Source: CAWBOY01 sp963790585
GTDB lineage: Bacteria; Planctomycetota; Planctomycetia; Gemmatales; Gemmataceae
Assembly (NCBI GenBank): GCA_963790585.1
Contig: CAWBOY010000007.1
Location: forward strand, 682,001-746,000
Length of the DNA stretch: 64,000 nucleotides
Reading direction: 5' to 3'
Of the stretch, positions 17,870-27,568 are shown piece after piece. The translations under genes were made by a program, and so were the position numbers. Positions within the stretch are counted from its first letter, which is position 1. Each line of letters begins with the position of its first letter. The notes under the pieces were generated by a model. That model was not told the DNA's origin, made no database searches, and was given only the letters and a program-made list of their open reading frames with translations.

Positions 17870-18276
17870 ATTGACGAACGACGCCTGTCTCCTCGCCAGC
17901 AATAACCGCTGCCGCCTGATGGCGCTTTTGGAGATCGAACCAGGTATTGGCGTTGGGTCTGAGGGGTGACGGAGCAATTTGCTATTGGGCCGCGAGGCCA
18001 AATCCGTGTCCGCGATTCGAAAAAAGGGCTATAAGGCGTTGCGGCTTTGTCTCACCAGCTTGCCCGGGTGGACACTTTTGATTGTGCCTCTGTCAAGGCG
18101 CAATCAAAAGTGTTTTGTGATAACTCTTTTCAGGGAAAGCACTTAATGGATTGCATTGCGCAAGCGCGCACACAGAACTCCCGCGGATTGTCCACGCGAA
18201 TCCGTCTGGAAACGGCCAAACTGAGATAGAGTCTTTCGGCTGCGGCCCCCTTTTCGCTTTCCATCTTCAAAATTTC
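17870..18276. other. degenerate region with hairpin and duplicated flank
   Basis: No gene is recognised. A hairpin with arms ACACTTTTGATTG (18072-18084) and its complement (18101-18113) is present. Positions 18112-18228 resemble 12166-12276, the downstream flank of the intact DUF4276 gene; both contain CACTTAATGGATTGCATTGC and GAGATAGAGTC. Together with 17699-17869 this suggests that a whole second locus was once here and lost its interior. Confidence 0.65.
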
Positions 18277-19796
18277 TCATGCTTCCGGCGTCAATGTTCG
18301 TTGTAGTGGCTGATTGGCAAAGTCATGACCTGTTTCAACCGACATAACAGAGTGCATCATTCCTTCGCGTGAGATCTGACGGATTTGATCCAAAACAAGC
18401 CGTTCATGGGACCATACTGTGGCGTAGGTAACTGGAGATTTATCGCGAGTAAGTCCCGACCATACTCCGTACATGACGCCACGGTCTTCTGCGCACCACG
18501 TAAATACTGCGACGAATCGCTCAATCGAATCCTGCACGAAGTTTATGTCTTGGGTAGCATGCACGGCGAACATGCTGCCAAACTTCTCGGCTTCGACGGT
18601 GAAATGGACCTGAAATGAGTTTTTAATGCGTCCCTTGAATAAGAGCTTTTCCGGGTCTGCAGTCGTCGATTTGATCGAACGCAGTGCTACTTCCTCCCAC
18701 TTCCAGGCGGGCGGGAAGTTTCCCGTTCTATCGCAATCAATGTAATAAGCGAACGAAAACGCCTCATAGAAGCCAGGGTCGGTCGGCAGTGCATGACCAA
18801 GCCGGGCACTTTGCAAGCTGGAACGGTTATTGTCCGGCTTCATTAGTTGATTACGGATCATCTCGATAAAAGTCTGCGTAGCAAGAGGTAGTCGTGTGAC
18901 AACCGAATCACGCGACAACACCATTAGCTGCACCTTATCGATAGGCCGTGAGTAGAAAAGCTGGTCCGACGCGACGAATCGATCAAGCTCCGGGTAGAGA
19001 GCCGGCACGAGACCATATTCACCAATCCTGCGCGAACAAATGCGACCACGAGTTCGATCGTATCGACTTCAATCCACTCGCCGCCGCGTAAGTGGTTGGG
19101 CCAGTCCAGCTTATCCAGCCCAAATTGGCTCTCATTACCCAGAATGATTATTTTTTTGTCGACGAGCCTTCCAAAGTCCGGATCAGATTCTTGCGCACGG
19201 CCCTCCCACAGTGCCTCAATGGAAGCGCGATCTTGTCCGATGAACACCACATCAAAGGGGGGACCGATGGTTGTCGATGACAACCCTGGATACTTCGTCC
19301 GCAGGCGCTCATTGAACCCCCAAGTTAGAGCTAGGTCGAGTTCGTGACTCTGAAGATCTCTAACAATCCGACGGAAGTCCATATCGACCCTGACATGAGG
19401 GACGAGTTTGACCTTTTGACCGAGTTCGTCCCGAAACTGTACGACTGCGGGAGTAAGTAATTGCGAAGTCAGCAGCGAGTGAGAGAGAGCGACACGGAGA
19501 TCCTCACTTCCGCCTGGACGCCATCGATTCAGACGACGAACATCTTCGGTCAGCTTTCTACCATCCGCCGTCAGTGAATTCTCACCCCAGGCTTTCAACG
19601 CCCTGGAAATGAGAATGACGCCAAATTGTTTTTCAAGCCGATCAACACAGTCCGTGACGGCTGACACGGATAGAATGGGTTTGAAAGCTCTCGCTATCGC
19701 GCGAAAAGAAGTGTGGCGGCCATTCGTGAGATGGTCAGCGATCACCAAAAATCTGTCCAAATCGATCAACAGAGAGTGAGGAGCCCTTTTCTGCAT
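18277..19796 (-). CDS. LysR-type regulator with extra C-terminal domain (frameshifted)
   Basis: Residues 1-70 form a LysR winged helix (DLDRFLVIADHLTNGRHTSFRAIARAF, LEKQFGVILISR, LTADGRKLTEDV). A periplasmic-binding-protein-like effector domain follows, with LQSHELDLALTWG and WIEVDTIELVVAFVRAGLVNMV. The frame breaks near 19010; adding one base continues VPALYPEL to the usual LysR end RDSVVTRLPLATQTFIEMIRNQL. The same frame then goes on for about 155 more residues (YYIDCDRTGNFPPAWKWEE, DRGVMYGVWSGLTRD, SPVTYATVWSHERL) that are not part of standard LysR proteins. The ATG at 19796 lies 8 bp from GGAGG and is preferred to the ATG at 19811. Confidence 0.72.
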
Positions 19797-20340
19797 TAGG
19801 ATGGCCTCCATCTAACAGATTATTTACACATTCTTCATCTGTCCTTCACACGGCTTTCTGTAATTCTACTTTCTGCAATCTATAATACGGCTTAATGAAG
19901 CCGACAAGCGAAAAGATTACCTTAGGAATCATCGCTACTCCCATCATCATAATAGGATACGGCGATCGCTTGTAGCAAGTATTTTTCCAATTCGCATACA
20001 ATCGTCGCAACTATTTACTAGACAAGCAGTTGCGAAGGAGGATCAAGTACGGATTGCTCGGACGGTTATTTTCCGCAACATAATGGAACACAATCAGTTA
20101 CGTTCAGATTAATCTGGGACAAACGAGTAATTTCAGCGCTAATTCGAGCAATCCTCAGATTTTTTTAAAATGTTGTTGTAGCGTCTGCCAAATGTAGAGT
20201 ATCTTTATTCTAGCCAAGCCGTATGTAACGCTTGCGTAAATAAACCAGCTGAGTTAATCGATCTGGATCCGATTGCGGCATAGAAGAATCGCAGAGAGGT
20301 GAGGAAATCGTCACGACCTGATTGACCGCGGGGGTGGCTT
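19797..20340. other. AT-rich intergenic region between divergent genes, possible small ORF
   Basis: This 540-bp region lies between the LysR-type gene and the plus-strand gene at 20341. It is visibly richer in A+T than its neighbours and contains a TATAAT at 19881-19886. An ATG at 19895 opens a 26-codon frame (MKPTSEKITLGIIATPIIII...) with one hydrophobic segment. A TAG at 19973 interrupts it, and the frame then stays open to 20083 with a basic sequence (NRRNYLLDKQLRRRIKYG). This may be a small membrane protein broken by a substitution or error, or chance. No RNA gene was recognised. Confidence 0.4.
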
Positions 20341-20793
20341 ATGAACGACCGGGGGTTTCAGTCGGCATCTGCGTACTATGGAAACGTCGAGGAGTTCCTT
20401 GAGATGCTAATTTACTTGGCATCTCAATATTGCAAGCAATCGGGGAAACCGGTGGTCCCCGAAGAACGGGACTTGTATGAACTGGTCGCTCCGGCCAAGC
20501 AATTCTGCGACGCCATTCCACTCATGAACGTGAGTCCACGTCCGGATCTACTGCTCGTTCAGAGGCTAGCGGCTTTGGCACTCGGGCTCCGCGCTGCCTA
20601 TCGAGCCCACCCTGGTACAGTCGAGTTGAGCTTTTTGCTTTCGACCGCGATTCTGTTCAAGTTCGGCTTTGACAGTGTCGGCAGCACAATGAGGCAGTCC
20701 TATGACGGCTATCAACGGGCTCTCGCAACCAATTCGTCCTTTGCTCTCACTGATTTTTTGACGACGAATTTTAGGAATCACTGGCTGGGATGA
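20341..20793 (+). CDS. hypothetical protein
   Basis: The 150-residue protein is not recognised. It appears helical and soluble, with YYGNVEEFLEMLIYLASQYC near the start, a hydrophobic stretch LAALALGLRAAY and FLLSTAILFKFGF in the middle, and ends NFRNHWLG. There is no signal peptide. A GGGGGTGG stretch lies just before the ATG. It is divergent from the LysR-type gene and its 3' end overlaps the convergent gene downstream by 16 bp. The position beside a LysR-type regulator suggests, but does not show, that it is a target of that regulator. Confidence 0.55.
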   Translation: MNDRGFQSASAYYGNVEEFLEMLIYLASQYCKQSGKPVVPEERDLYELVAPAKQFCDAIPLMNVSPRPDLLLVQRLAALALGLRAAYRAHPGTVELSFLLSTAILFKFGFDSVGSTMRQSYDGYQRALATNSSFALTDFLTTNFRNHWLG

Positions 20794-21297
20794 GACCTCG
20801 ACTCCTCCTGTCCTACCCCGTTGTCACTCTGGAAGAGCTTCTGACTGAATGTCAATTGTTCAAGGGCCTTTTGGCGGCTCGATTCTGGGATCTGCTTTTC
20901 TAACATCAGCGACGCCAAAAGGTTCTTACCGTGTTTCATGGCAACGTCTAAGCCTGCACGGTAGCCTACTCGAAGAACTTGATCGAGATGGTTCCTCTGC
21001 TCAGGCATCATGAGCTTGTAACGCCTGAGAAACTCGCCGTCGGACAGGACGCCGGTAAATTCGGCCTGATGGTCTTGTACTGCTCGAACATAAAGCTTGT
21101 ATGAAGCAAGCGCTAGCTCTTCACGTGTTTCAGGGGACATACGCGCCTCCTCAGGTGAATCGAATACTTGCAAATCAACAGCTTCGGCAATAACAGCATC
21201 TGTCGATCGATCCCACGATTGCTCAAGTCGTTGTCGCGTTTTTACGTGCCAAAATCAAGCCCCAAGAACGCGAATACGTGACAACTTCACCGTCCAT
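20778..21297 (-). CDS. hypothetical protein (probably frameshifted)
   Basis: This protein is not recognised. From an ATG at 21297 it reads MDGEVVTYSRSWGLILARK. Removing one base of the five-T run at 21239-21243 continues with TRQRLEQSWDRSTDAVIAEAV and then VDLQVFDSPEEARMSPETREEL through to 20778, about 172 residues in all. It is charged and helical (YKLYVRAVQDHQAEF, LRVGYRAGLDVAMKHGKN). An alternative is a shorter 120-residue protein starting at the ATG at 21140, which follows GAGGAGG; but that stretch also encodes Glu-Glu of the longer frame. The longer version is favoured because the upstream sequence looks coding. Confidence 0.5.
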
Positions 21298-21574
21298 CTT
21301 TTCCCAGCATTGCCCTGATCTGGTCTTTCAGACAGACTCACGAGAGCTCTCTGTCAAGGTTGACGTCACCTTCACACAATTGGTTCCCACCGTTACGATA
21401 TGGTCTGTTGAATCGAAGAAGGGCAAGAGACTCGGTCATGCGCGAACCCGGGAATCAATGCGATCCAGCACTCCCAACGACTATACATAAACAGCATTAT
21501 TCAACCATCTATTTCTTCGAGGTCGCTAGTTTGATCGGCTTCACAAATGGTTTGATGGCGGTTTCGTTAGGCGC
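21298..21574. other. degenerate region, no gene recognised
   Basis: Nothing convincing is coded here. Positions 21495-21530 (ATTATTCAACC...TTCTTCGAGGTC) resemble 17384-17418, so the duplication that includes the ferredoxin promoter extends in broken form to this point. Confidence 0.4.
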
Positions 21575-21775
21575 TCTTTACGGCTTTGCGCGTGGCGGGC
21601 TCGTGCCGAGTGGCCATCGTTTGCAAGTGGGCCAGCGCAATCAAGCCCAAGGGATTCATCTCGGCTTCGAGGGCCGCTAAGTCTCGATTATAATCCAGAA
21701 GCTTGACCGTGGGAAACTCGAGCCGTAGGCGGCAGCCCGATTGCTCGAAGGTGTAATCGGTAGGCCGCCACGAAT
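21575..21775 (-). pseudogene. fragment of an Rpn-family nuclease gene
   Basis: About 200 bp are nearly identical to 16455-16655. They encode TDYTFEQSGCRLRLEFPTVKLLDYNRD and MNPLGLIALAHLQTMATRHEPATRKAVK, an internal part of the Rpn-type protein. Both ends are missing. It abuts the promoter side of the intact ferredoxin gene. Confidence 0.85.
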
Positions 21776-21883
21776 CTTTCCCCCTCTGGTATTCTGCCCT
21801 TAGCAATGTAAAATGCAATCGAGTAACACCTGACCCACCGGGTCGCCTTATTGGCGCCCATTACCATAGTTAGGGGATCTGTC

Positions 21884-22285
21884 ATGGCCAAAGCTGCGGC
21901 CAAGCCGCGAAAGAAGCTGCCTCGGCAGCTGGCCGTCGTCCGCGCGGACAATTGCACGGGCTGCGAGGCCTGCATTGAGGTCTGCCCGGTCGATTGCATT
22001 TATAAAGTCGAGGGCGAAGAGCTGCCCGGGCTGCAAACCTTTGTCGATATCGACCTTGAACGTTGTATCGGCTGCGAATTGTGTGAGCGCTGGTGCCCGT
22101 GGGACGCAATCGACATGGTCGACACGCCCGACATCGCCGCCGCCGTTGCTGACAAGGGCGGTCCGCCCGATTACGTCGCGGCCAATCAGGAGCGTCTCGT
22201 CGGCATTGCGCAGATGCTGGCCGATCTCGCCGCCGAACAGAAGGCGGCTGCCGAAGCGGCCGCGGCGGCCAAGAAGAAGGCGTGA
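21884..22285 (+). CDS. 2[4Fe-4S] ferredoxin
   Basis: This 133-residue ferredoxin has two cluster motifs, CTGCEACIEVCP near residue 25 and CIGCELCERWCPWD near residue 58, with the spacing of a bacterial 8Fe ferredoxin. The N-terminus is basic (MAKAAAKPRKKLPRQ). The C-terminal 45 residues form an Ala/Lys-rich helix ending AAAAAKKKA. The ATG at 21884 is chosen because it follows TAGGGG, in preference to an in-frame TTG at 21851. It would carry electrons at low potential; the partner is not evident. The upstream 100 bp and the 5' half are duplicated at 17436-17698. Confidence 0.9.
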   Translation: MAKAAAKPRKKLPRQLAVVRADNCTGCEACIEVCPVDCIYKVEGEELPGLQTFVDIDLERCIGCELCERWCPWDAIDMVDTPDIAAAVADKGGPPDYVAANQERLVGIAQMLADLAAEQKAAAEAAAAAKKKA

Positions 22286-22291
22286 TTTTCC

Positions 22292-22355
22292 TTATATAGC
22301 CCCCGGCTTGCTGGGGGTTTCGAATTCACCCCCGGCAAGCCCGGGGGCTATATAA
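22292..22355. repeat. palindrome family 2 (TATAGCCCCCGGCTTGC)
   Basis: The arms TTATATAGCCCCCGG and its complement bracket this hairpin of about 27 bp per arm. It lies between the ferredoxin stop and the peroxidase start. The same family is at 59385-59486, and GGGGCTATATAAGGA at 63362-63376 is a partial copy. Confidence 0.85.
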
Positions 22356-22376
22356 ATCAATTCAGGGAGGAACCCC

Positions 22377-23801
22377 ATGAGCCGCCGTGGCTGCACGCTC
22401 GTTTGCCTTTTCGCTCTTGCTCTCGGCTCATGTCGGCCTGCTGGTCAATTCAACCCGATCAACCCGCGCACGGCTGAGAACGCCAAGTCGGACGCCGCGA
22501 CTAATGACAAACACGCCGACGCCGAGCTGCCCATTGATCTCGAATGGGAAGACAACGCCGCCGCCAAGACTTCGGCGAGTCTTCCTCTCGTGTATGTCTC
22601 CGAAGCCCAGCAGCCGGAGCTTTGGTCCAAGCTCAAGACTTTTTGGAACGAGCCGGCCGCTTTGAGGCCTGACGCTCCAGCCGGCGATGCCTCCGAACGT
22701 GTCATTCATTTGAAAGTGCCGCTCGGCCTGCCAGACCCGACGCCGTTCTTGCCGGCGAATTATTCCCCCACGCTCGCCAAATGGGAGCTGGGCCGAGAGC
22801 TATTCTTCGGCAGCAATTATCTTGTTCCCACCGGAGTTTTGTCCTGCGCCACTTGCCATGAGCCGGCGCAGCATTTCGCGGACAAGGCGGCGACGCACAA
22901 CGACTACAACGCGCCAGCGCTCGTCAATTCCCTCTACAATCGCCAGCAGTTTTGGGATGGCCGGGGCGCAATCTCGAAGAATGCGTCCAACAGACACTCG
23001 ACGACGAGCGCGACAAACCGGACAACGATGGCCGGCGCCATGTCTGGGGCGGCGTCATTCATCGGCTGCGTGACAACGAGTATTTCGCCTCCCGATTTCG
23101 CCAGGTATTCGGCACACTGCCGACCCAAGAGAACCTCGGCGAAGCCCTCGCCGTTTATCTGCGGCACTCTGCTCTCGGGCAACTCGATTCTCGATCGCGC
23201 CCGCGTTCGGCAGAAAACACGCGGCAGTAAACTCGACGCGGAGTTGGAGGCGGGCGACTTCGAGGGTGTCCTGAGCGATGCCGATCTGGCCACGATGGAC
23301 CGCAAAGACCAATCGAAGCCCGGGACGGCCGCGATGTTAGAACGAGGCGCCCAGCTCTTTTTCAAAAAGGCCGAGTGCCTCAAATGCCACGGCGGGCCGC
23401 TCTTCACGGACCAAGGGTATCACAACCTCGGTATAGGGCTCGAGCGCTTCAAAACCGATCGAGAGTTCGACCGTGCCGGCCGATTCGCGCAGGTGCCTCT
23501 CGGGGAAAAGACGCGCTCGTTGATCGGGGCCTTCAAGACACCGACGCTGCGCGGCGTGGGCCGAACCGTCCCTTATTTCCACAATGGCGAGGCGAAAAGT
23601 CTCGAAGAGGTTGTTCGGCGCCATGCGGTCGGCGGCAACTGGAATCGCTTTCTCGACCCGCTGCTGATCGAAGGCGGTCAACCCGGAGGCCCGCGCAGCC
23701 GCGTCTTGCCGTTGAGCGATGTCGAGATCGCGGAGCTGGCTTTGTTCTTGCGAGCGCTCGACGGCGACCCGGTCGCTGACGCGGTGCGAGCGCCGAAGTG
23801 A
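22377..23801 (+). CDS. di-haem cytochrome c peroxidase / MauG-like protein (two compensating frameshifts)
   Basis: A lipoprotein-like signal (LFALALGSC) is followed by a low-complexity linker and the di-haem domain. WELGRELFFGSNYLVPTGVLSCATCHEP holds the first CxxCH and AECLKCHGGPLFTD the second. FKTPTLRGVGRTVPYFHNG and LSDVEIAELALFLRAL are typical of the family. Between about 22968 and 23168 the open frame gives nonsense while another frame gives the expected NLEECVQQTLDDER and FRQVFGTLPTQENLGEALAVYLR, so two indels cancel each other. The enzyme would act in the periplasm on peroxide or an organic substrate. GGGAGG precedes the ATG. Confidence 0.88.
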   Translation: MSRRGCTLVCLFALALGSCRPAGQFNPINPRTAENAKSDAATNDKHADAELPIDLEWEDNAAAKTSASLPLVYVSEAQQPELWSKLKTFWNEPAALRPDAPAGDASERVIHLKVPLGLPDPTPFLPANYSPTLAKWELGRELFFGSNYLVPTGVLSCATCHEPAQHFADKAATHNDYNAPALVNSLYNRQQFWDGRGAISKNASNRHSTTSATNRTTMAGAMSGAASFIGCVTTSISPPDFARYSAHCRPKRTSAKPSPFICGTLLSGNSILDRARVRQKTRGSKLDAELEAGDFEGVLSDADLATMDRKDQSKPGTAAMLERGAQLFFKKAECLKCHGGPLFTDQGYHNLGIGLERFKTDREFDRAGRFAQVPLGEKTRSLIGAFKTPTLRGVGRTVPYFHNGEAKSLEEVVRRHAVGGNWNRFLDPLLIEGGQPGGPRSRVLPLSDVEIAELALFLRALDGDPVADAVRAPK

Positions 23802-23815
23802 GACGCCGTAAACGT

Positions 23816-23857
23816 CCCCGGTTGTGGAACGGTCTCCTGACCGTTCCACAACCGGGG
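23816..23857. repeat. hairpin with 19-bp arms, flanked by 11-bp direct repeats
   Basis: CCCCGGTTGTGGAACGGTC (23816-23834) and its exact complement (23839-23857) are separated by TCCT. ACGCCGTAAAC occurs on both sides, at 23803-23813 and 23862-23872, as a target-site duplication would. Confidence 0.85.
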
Positions 23858-23966
23858 CAAAACGCCGTAAACCTCTGCTCCATCTTCTTGACCCCGCCGC
23901 GCGTTCCCTCTACCGTTGTCAGAAGTCGCGCTCGGGCTCATACTCTGTACTTCCGGATGATTTTCC

Positions 23967-26900
23967 ATGGCTGCCGCCGCCGATAGACCGGCCTCGTTAC
24001 CTGCTTCGCCTGTTAAAGCGCCGCCTGAGCCGGCCACGCCGGAACAATTGGCCCGATCGGCGGCACGGCTCGACGCGATCCTGGCCGTGATGGTTGTCCT
24101 CTTCGCATTCGTGCTTGCCTGCTTCCCGGCTTACAACAGCGATATTCTGCAGCAGCTCGCTGTGGGCCGTTTGGTCGCGAGTGGCTCGTATCCCTTTGGT
24201 TCGGATCCATTTAGCTACGCCGCCGACGGCTACGTGGTCAATCACTCGTGGCTCTTTGGCCTGGGCTCCTATCTGATTTATAAGATCCCAAATGTCGGTG
24301 GCGAAGTACTGACCGTTCTCAAGGCCGGCCTCATTGCGATGTTAGCTGTGTTGCTTCTTCGGCTCGCCTCGCGCAAAGGCCAGAGCCGATGGATACCTGT
24401 CGGTTGTGTCGCCTTGAGCGTGTTAGTGATGAGCGCTCGCTTCTTTCTTCAGTCGGGCTGCATGTCGATCGTCTTGCTGGGACTGACGCTTTACTTGCTG
24501 CGTTTGCCGCGCCTGCGCGCGAAGGGCGCGACGGTCTGAGTTCGCCGCCGAGCTATCGGGCGTTCTATTTTCTGCCGTTGCTCTGTGCTCTCTGGGTCAA
24601 TGTCGATGCCTGGTTCCTACTCGGGCCGATCACGATCGCCCTCTATTGGCTCGGGGATGTCGTCACCGATCGTCTTGGGAAATCCAAGGACGGCCCGGAT
24701 CGGCTGCTCCCTGGGGAAAGCAAGCATCTGGCGATCGCCTTGGTCGCCAGCGTTGCGGCGTGTCTGTTGAACCCGCACCATGTTTACGCCTTCCAATTGC
24801 CGGTGCAACTGGGTCTGTCGCCCGTCGCCCAGCTCGCTCAGCAGGAGCCTTTGTTCCATAATTTGTTTCTTTCCCCGTTCGATATGAACGAATATATGAA
24901 GCCGGCCAACGGCTATAACGTCGCGGGAATGGCCTATTTTGTGCTCCTGGTCCTTGGAGTCGTCTCATTCATTCTGGCCGGATTGGCGTCGCTCGATTCG
25001 GGCAAGGCGCTTGCCGGTTGGCGCGTGACGTTGTGGCTCTTCTTCGGCGCTCTCAGCGGTTGGCACTCGCGGGCGATTCCCTTTTTCGCCGTTGTTATGG
25101 GGCCGATCATGGCCTTGAACTTCGCGGATTATGTGGTGCGCTTGCGGGCGATGGACTACAGCCGCGACTCCATCGCTGGGCGCTGGCTCTCTGTGATCGT
25201 CGGCGCCCTCCTCGTCGTGTTGGCGATTCCGGGTTGGCTGCAAGCCGACCCGCAGAGACTCCGACATTTTGGTTGGGGCGTCGTTCCCGACCCGTCTCTC
25301 GAACGGCTAACGGTCGAGATCAACAAACTCCTACAGGAAGGCAAGCTGCCGGCCGACATCCACTGGTTTAACACGACGCCGGAAGGGTTGTATCACCTCG
25401 TCTGGTTTTGCCCGGGTCAGAAAGGCTATCTCGATCAGCGCCTGACTCCTTCGGCCGAGGATGCGGCCGCGTATTTCAAAGCACGGTTAGCGCTCAACGG
25501 CGGCGATAAGGAATCGGAAGCGGCCCCATCCTGGCGTGCGCTATTTCGATCAAAAAAGATTGATTATATCATTCATACTGAGTTAAACCCGTTCAATCCG
25601 TCCGTCATGCAGCTGCGTTTTCTGCGCTTTCCAGACGAGTGGGTTCAACTGGGATCCTTGTTCGCACAGGGTCGGGCGTCCGTCGTCGGCTGGCAAGACC
25701 CGCGCTCTGATCTGGTCTGGCCGCAACGACTGTTCAACGAGTCTTTCCGGGAACTCCGGCAAAACCTCTTTGTTCAGGCATTTGGGCCGGACTGCGTGCC
25801 AGCACCGCGAACCCGGCCGATACGCAAGCCGAACAAAATGGAATGGTATGAAGCCATTTGGCAGACCGAACCGGCATCACCGATCGAAGCATCAGAATCC
25901 GCTCTCTACTTCACCGAGTTCCGGGAACGAAGTCTGATACAGCGAGATCAGCTGGGCAAAGAATGGCAGAAGATAGGCAATCAGGCATTCCTTTCTTGCA
26001 TGGTTATCGGATCATTGGGAGGGCCTCTTACCTCCATGACTCTGGTGCCCAGCTTTTCAAATTTTCAACTACTATTTGACGATGGGCCGCCGCCGGCGCT
26101 CTACCTTGCCGTCCGTGCCGCGCGGCGCGGCTTGCGCGCAATCCCGATGATGCACGCTCTTATCTCGCTCTCGGGCAAGCTTACTTTTCTTTGTTGCGCT
26201 TCACGCGCGAGCGCTGGATGTTGCAAAACACGCAACGGGAACCGGCGATTTCGCTGCGCTACGGCAACCTGGAGTGGCTGCTCATTCGACAGACGCAAGC
26301 ACTGGCAGCGTTGAACCAGGCGGTCGAATTGAATCCTGATCTCATCGAAGCCCACGATATGTTGACCGAGCTGTATTCGCGGCTTATCGTCATGGATCAG
26401 CCTCCTGGTATTCCCGCTGCCCGCGGACAACGCCGTTGGCGTCCAGCGCAATTCCTCGATCTCTATGTCAAGCATCTCAAAGAGGTGGTGCGCCTGGCCA
26501 AGATGCGCGGCATCCTGCCCGGCGAGAATCCCCAACAGATGAACGACCGTTTTAATGGAATGGACAAACGTCTGGAACAAGCCGAGCGCGCGCTCAATAA
26601 GCAAGAGCAGGAATATGTCATCAAGGAGCAGCGCAATAGCGTCATAGACAAGGCTCTACAGGCTCGGGCGCTGGGCCTGGCCAACCAGGCCAAGCTCGTT
26701 CTCCTCGACGAGAAAAACAAGCCAGAAGACCGCGAAGGCGGTTACGGCATCTTTGTCACGATTGATCATCTGCTCGACATGGGCGATCTCGACGCCGCCC
26801 GCGAGCTGTTTTCACTAAGCTCCGCCGAAGCATTGGGCCGGCTACCGGAACAACAGATACCGAGCTACGAGTGGGTGCGGTTACGCCTCGCCGCGGCCTC

Positions 26901-27396
26901 GGGAGACTACGACGAGGCGGACAGCGCGCTCGCGGAATCTTTGAAAGTTCAACGCGGCCAGGGGCGTCAGTTCTTGGCGAACCAAGAGGTCTCGGCCTTA
27001 TTTCACATTTTTGTTCCCGCACTAGTGCCGACGGCGCCTCAGGTTTCTGGATTGGGTGTCATGAGCTTCTTGCCTATCCTCAAGGACTGGCCAAGCTTGC
27101 GGAACGTTTCACGACAGGGGCGGGTAGCCATCGCCCGCCGTGAGGCCGAGCTGCTGCTTCTGCGTGGCTTGCTGGCTTTGGAAGCCGGCGCCATCAAGGA
27201 TTCGCGCAAGTACCTGAGCGAGTCGCTCGCCCTCCGCCAACCGGGAGAACGTGTCCTCCCCTCGCTCTTGCTGACGTTAGGCCCTGCCGCACTCTATGTC
27301 TCCGATGCGACAGGTCTGCTGAGTGAAGGCATGGACTTCAATGGAAGCAGCCTGGGTGAGATTGGGTTGAGCTGGATCCAAAGCGTCGCCCGCTAA
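23967..27396 (+). CDS. large membrane protein with C-terminal TPR-like region (frameshifted twice)
   Basis: Three open stretches form one gene of about 1,140 residues. Residues 1-190 have hydrophobic helices (ILAVMVVLFAFVLACFPAY) and a YVVNHSWLFGLGSYLIYK loop. The second stretch continues with FYFLPLLCALWVNVDAWFLLGP and several more helices, then a soluble region with DIHWFNTTPEGLYHLVWF. The third stretch has TPR-like helices (FTRERWMLQNTQREPAISLRYGNLEWL, ALAALNQAVELNPDLIEAHDML). The joins are near 24527 and 26150, each needing one base. The arrangement resembles planctomycete membrane proteins with a glycosyltransferase-like (GT-C) core and TPR tail. Function is unknown. Confidence 0.72.
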
Positions 27397-27430
27397 CGTT
27401 TAGAAGCAATTCTGCTCGTCTTAGGGTTGT

Positions 27431-27482
27431 GTGCCATGCTTTCGTACTCGAAAGCATGCTTTGGAGTACCAAAGCATGGCAC
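27431..27482. repeat. hairpin with 19-bp arms
   Basis: GTGCCATGCTTTCGTACTC (27431-27449) pairs with 27464-27482, with one mismatch, and AAAGCATGCTTT lies in the loop. It separates the membrane-TPR gene from the gamma-glutamyltransferase gene. Confidence 0.75.
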
Positions 27483-27568
27483 GCACCATTCAGCTGTTAG
27501 ACGAACGGTATTGCGGCCAAACGGGCGGGCTGGTTTGAACAAAAACCCATCGAAAGGACCCATTACAC

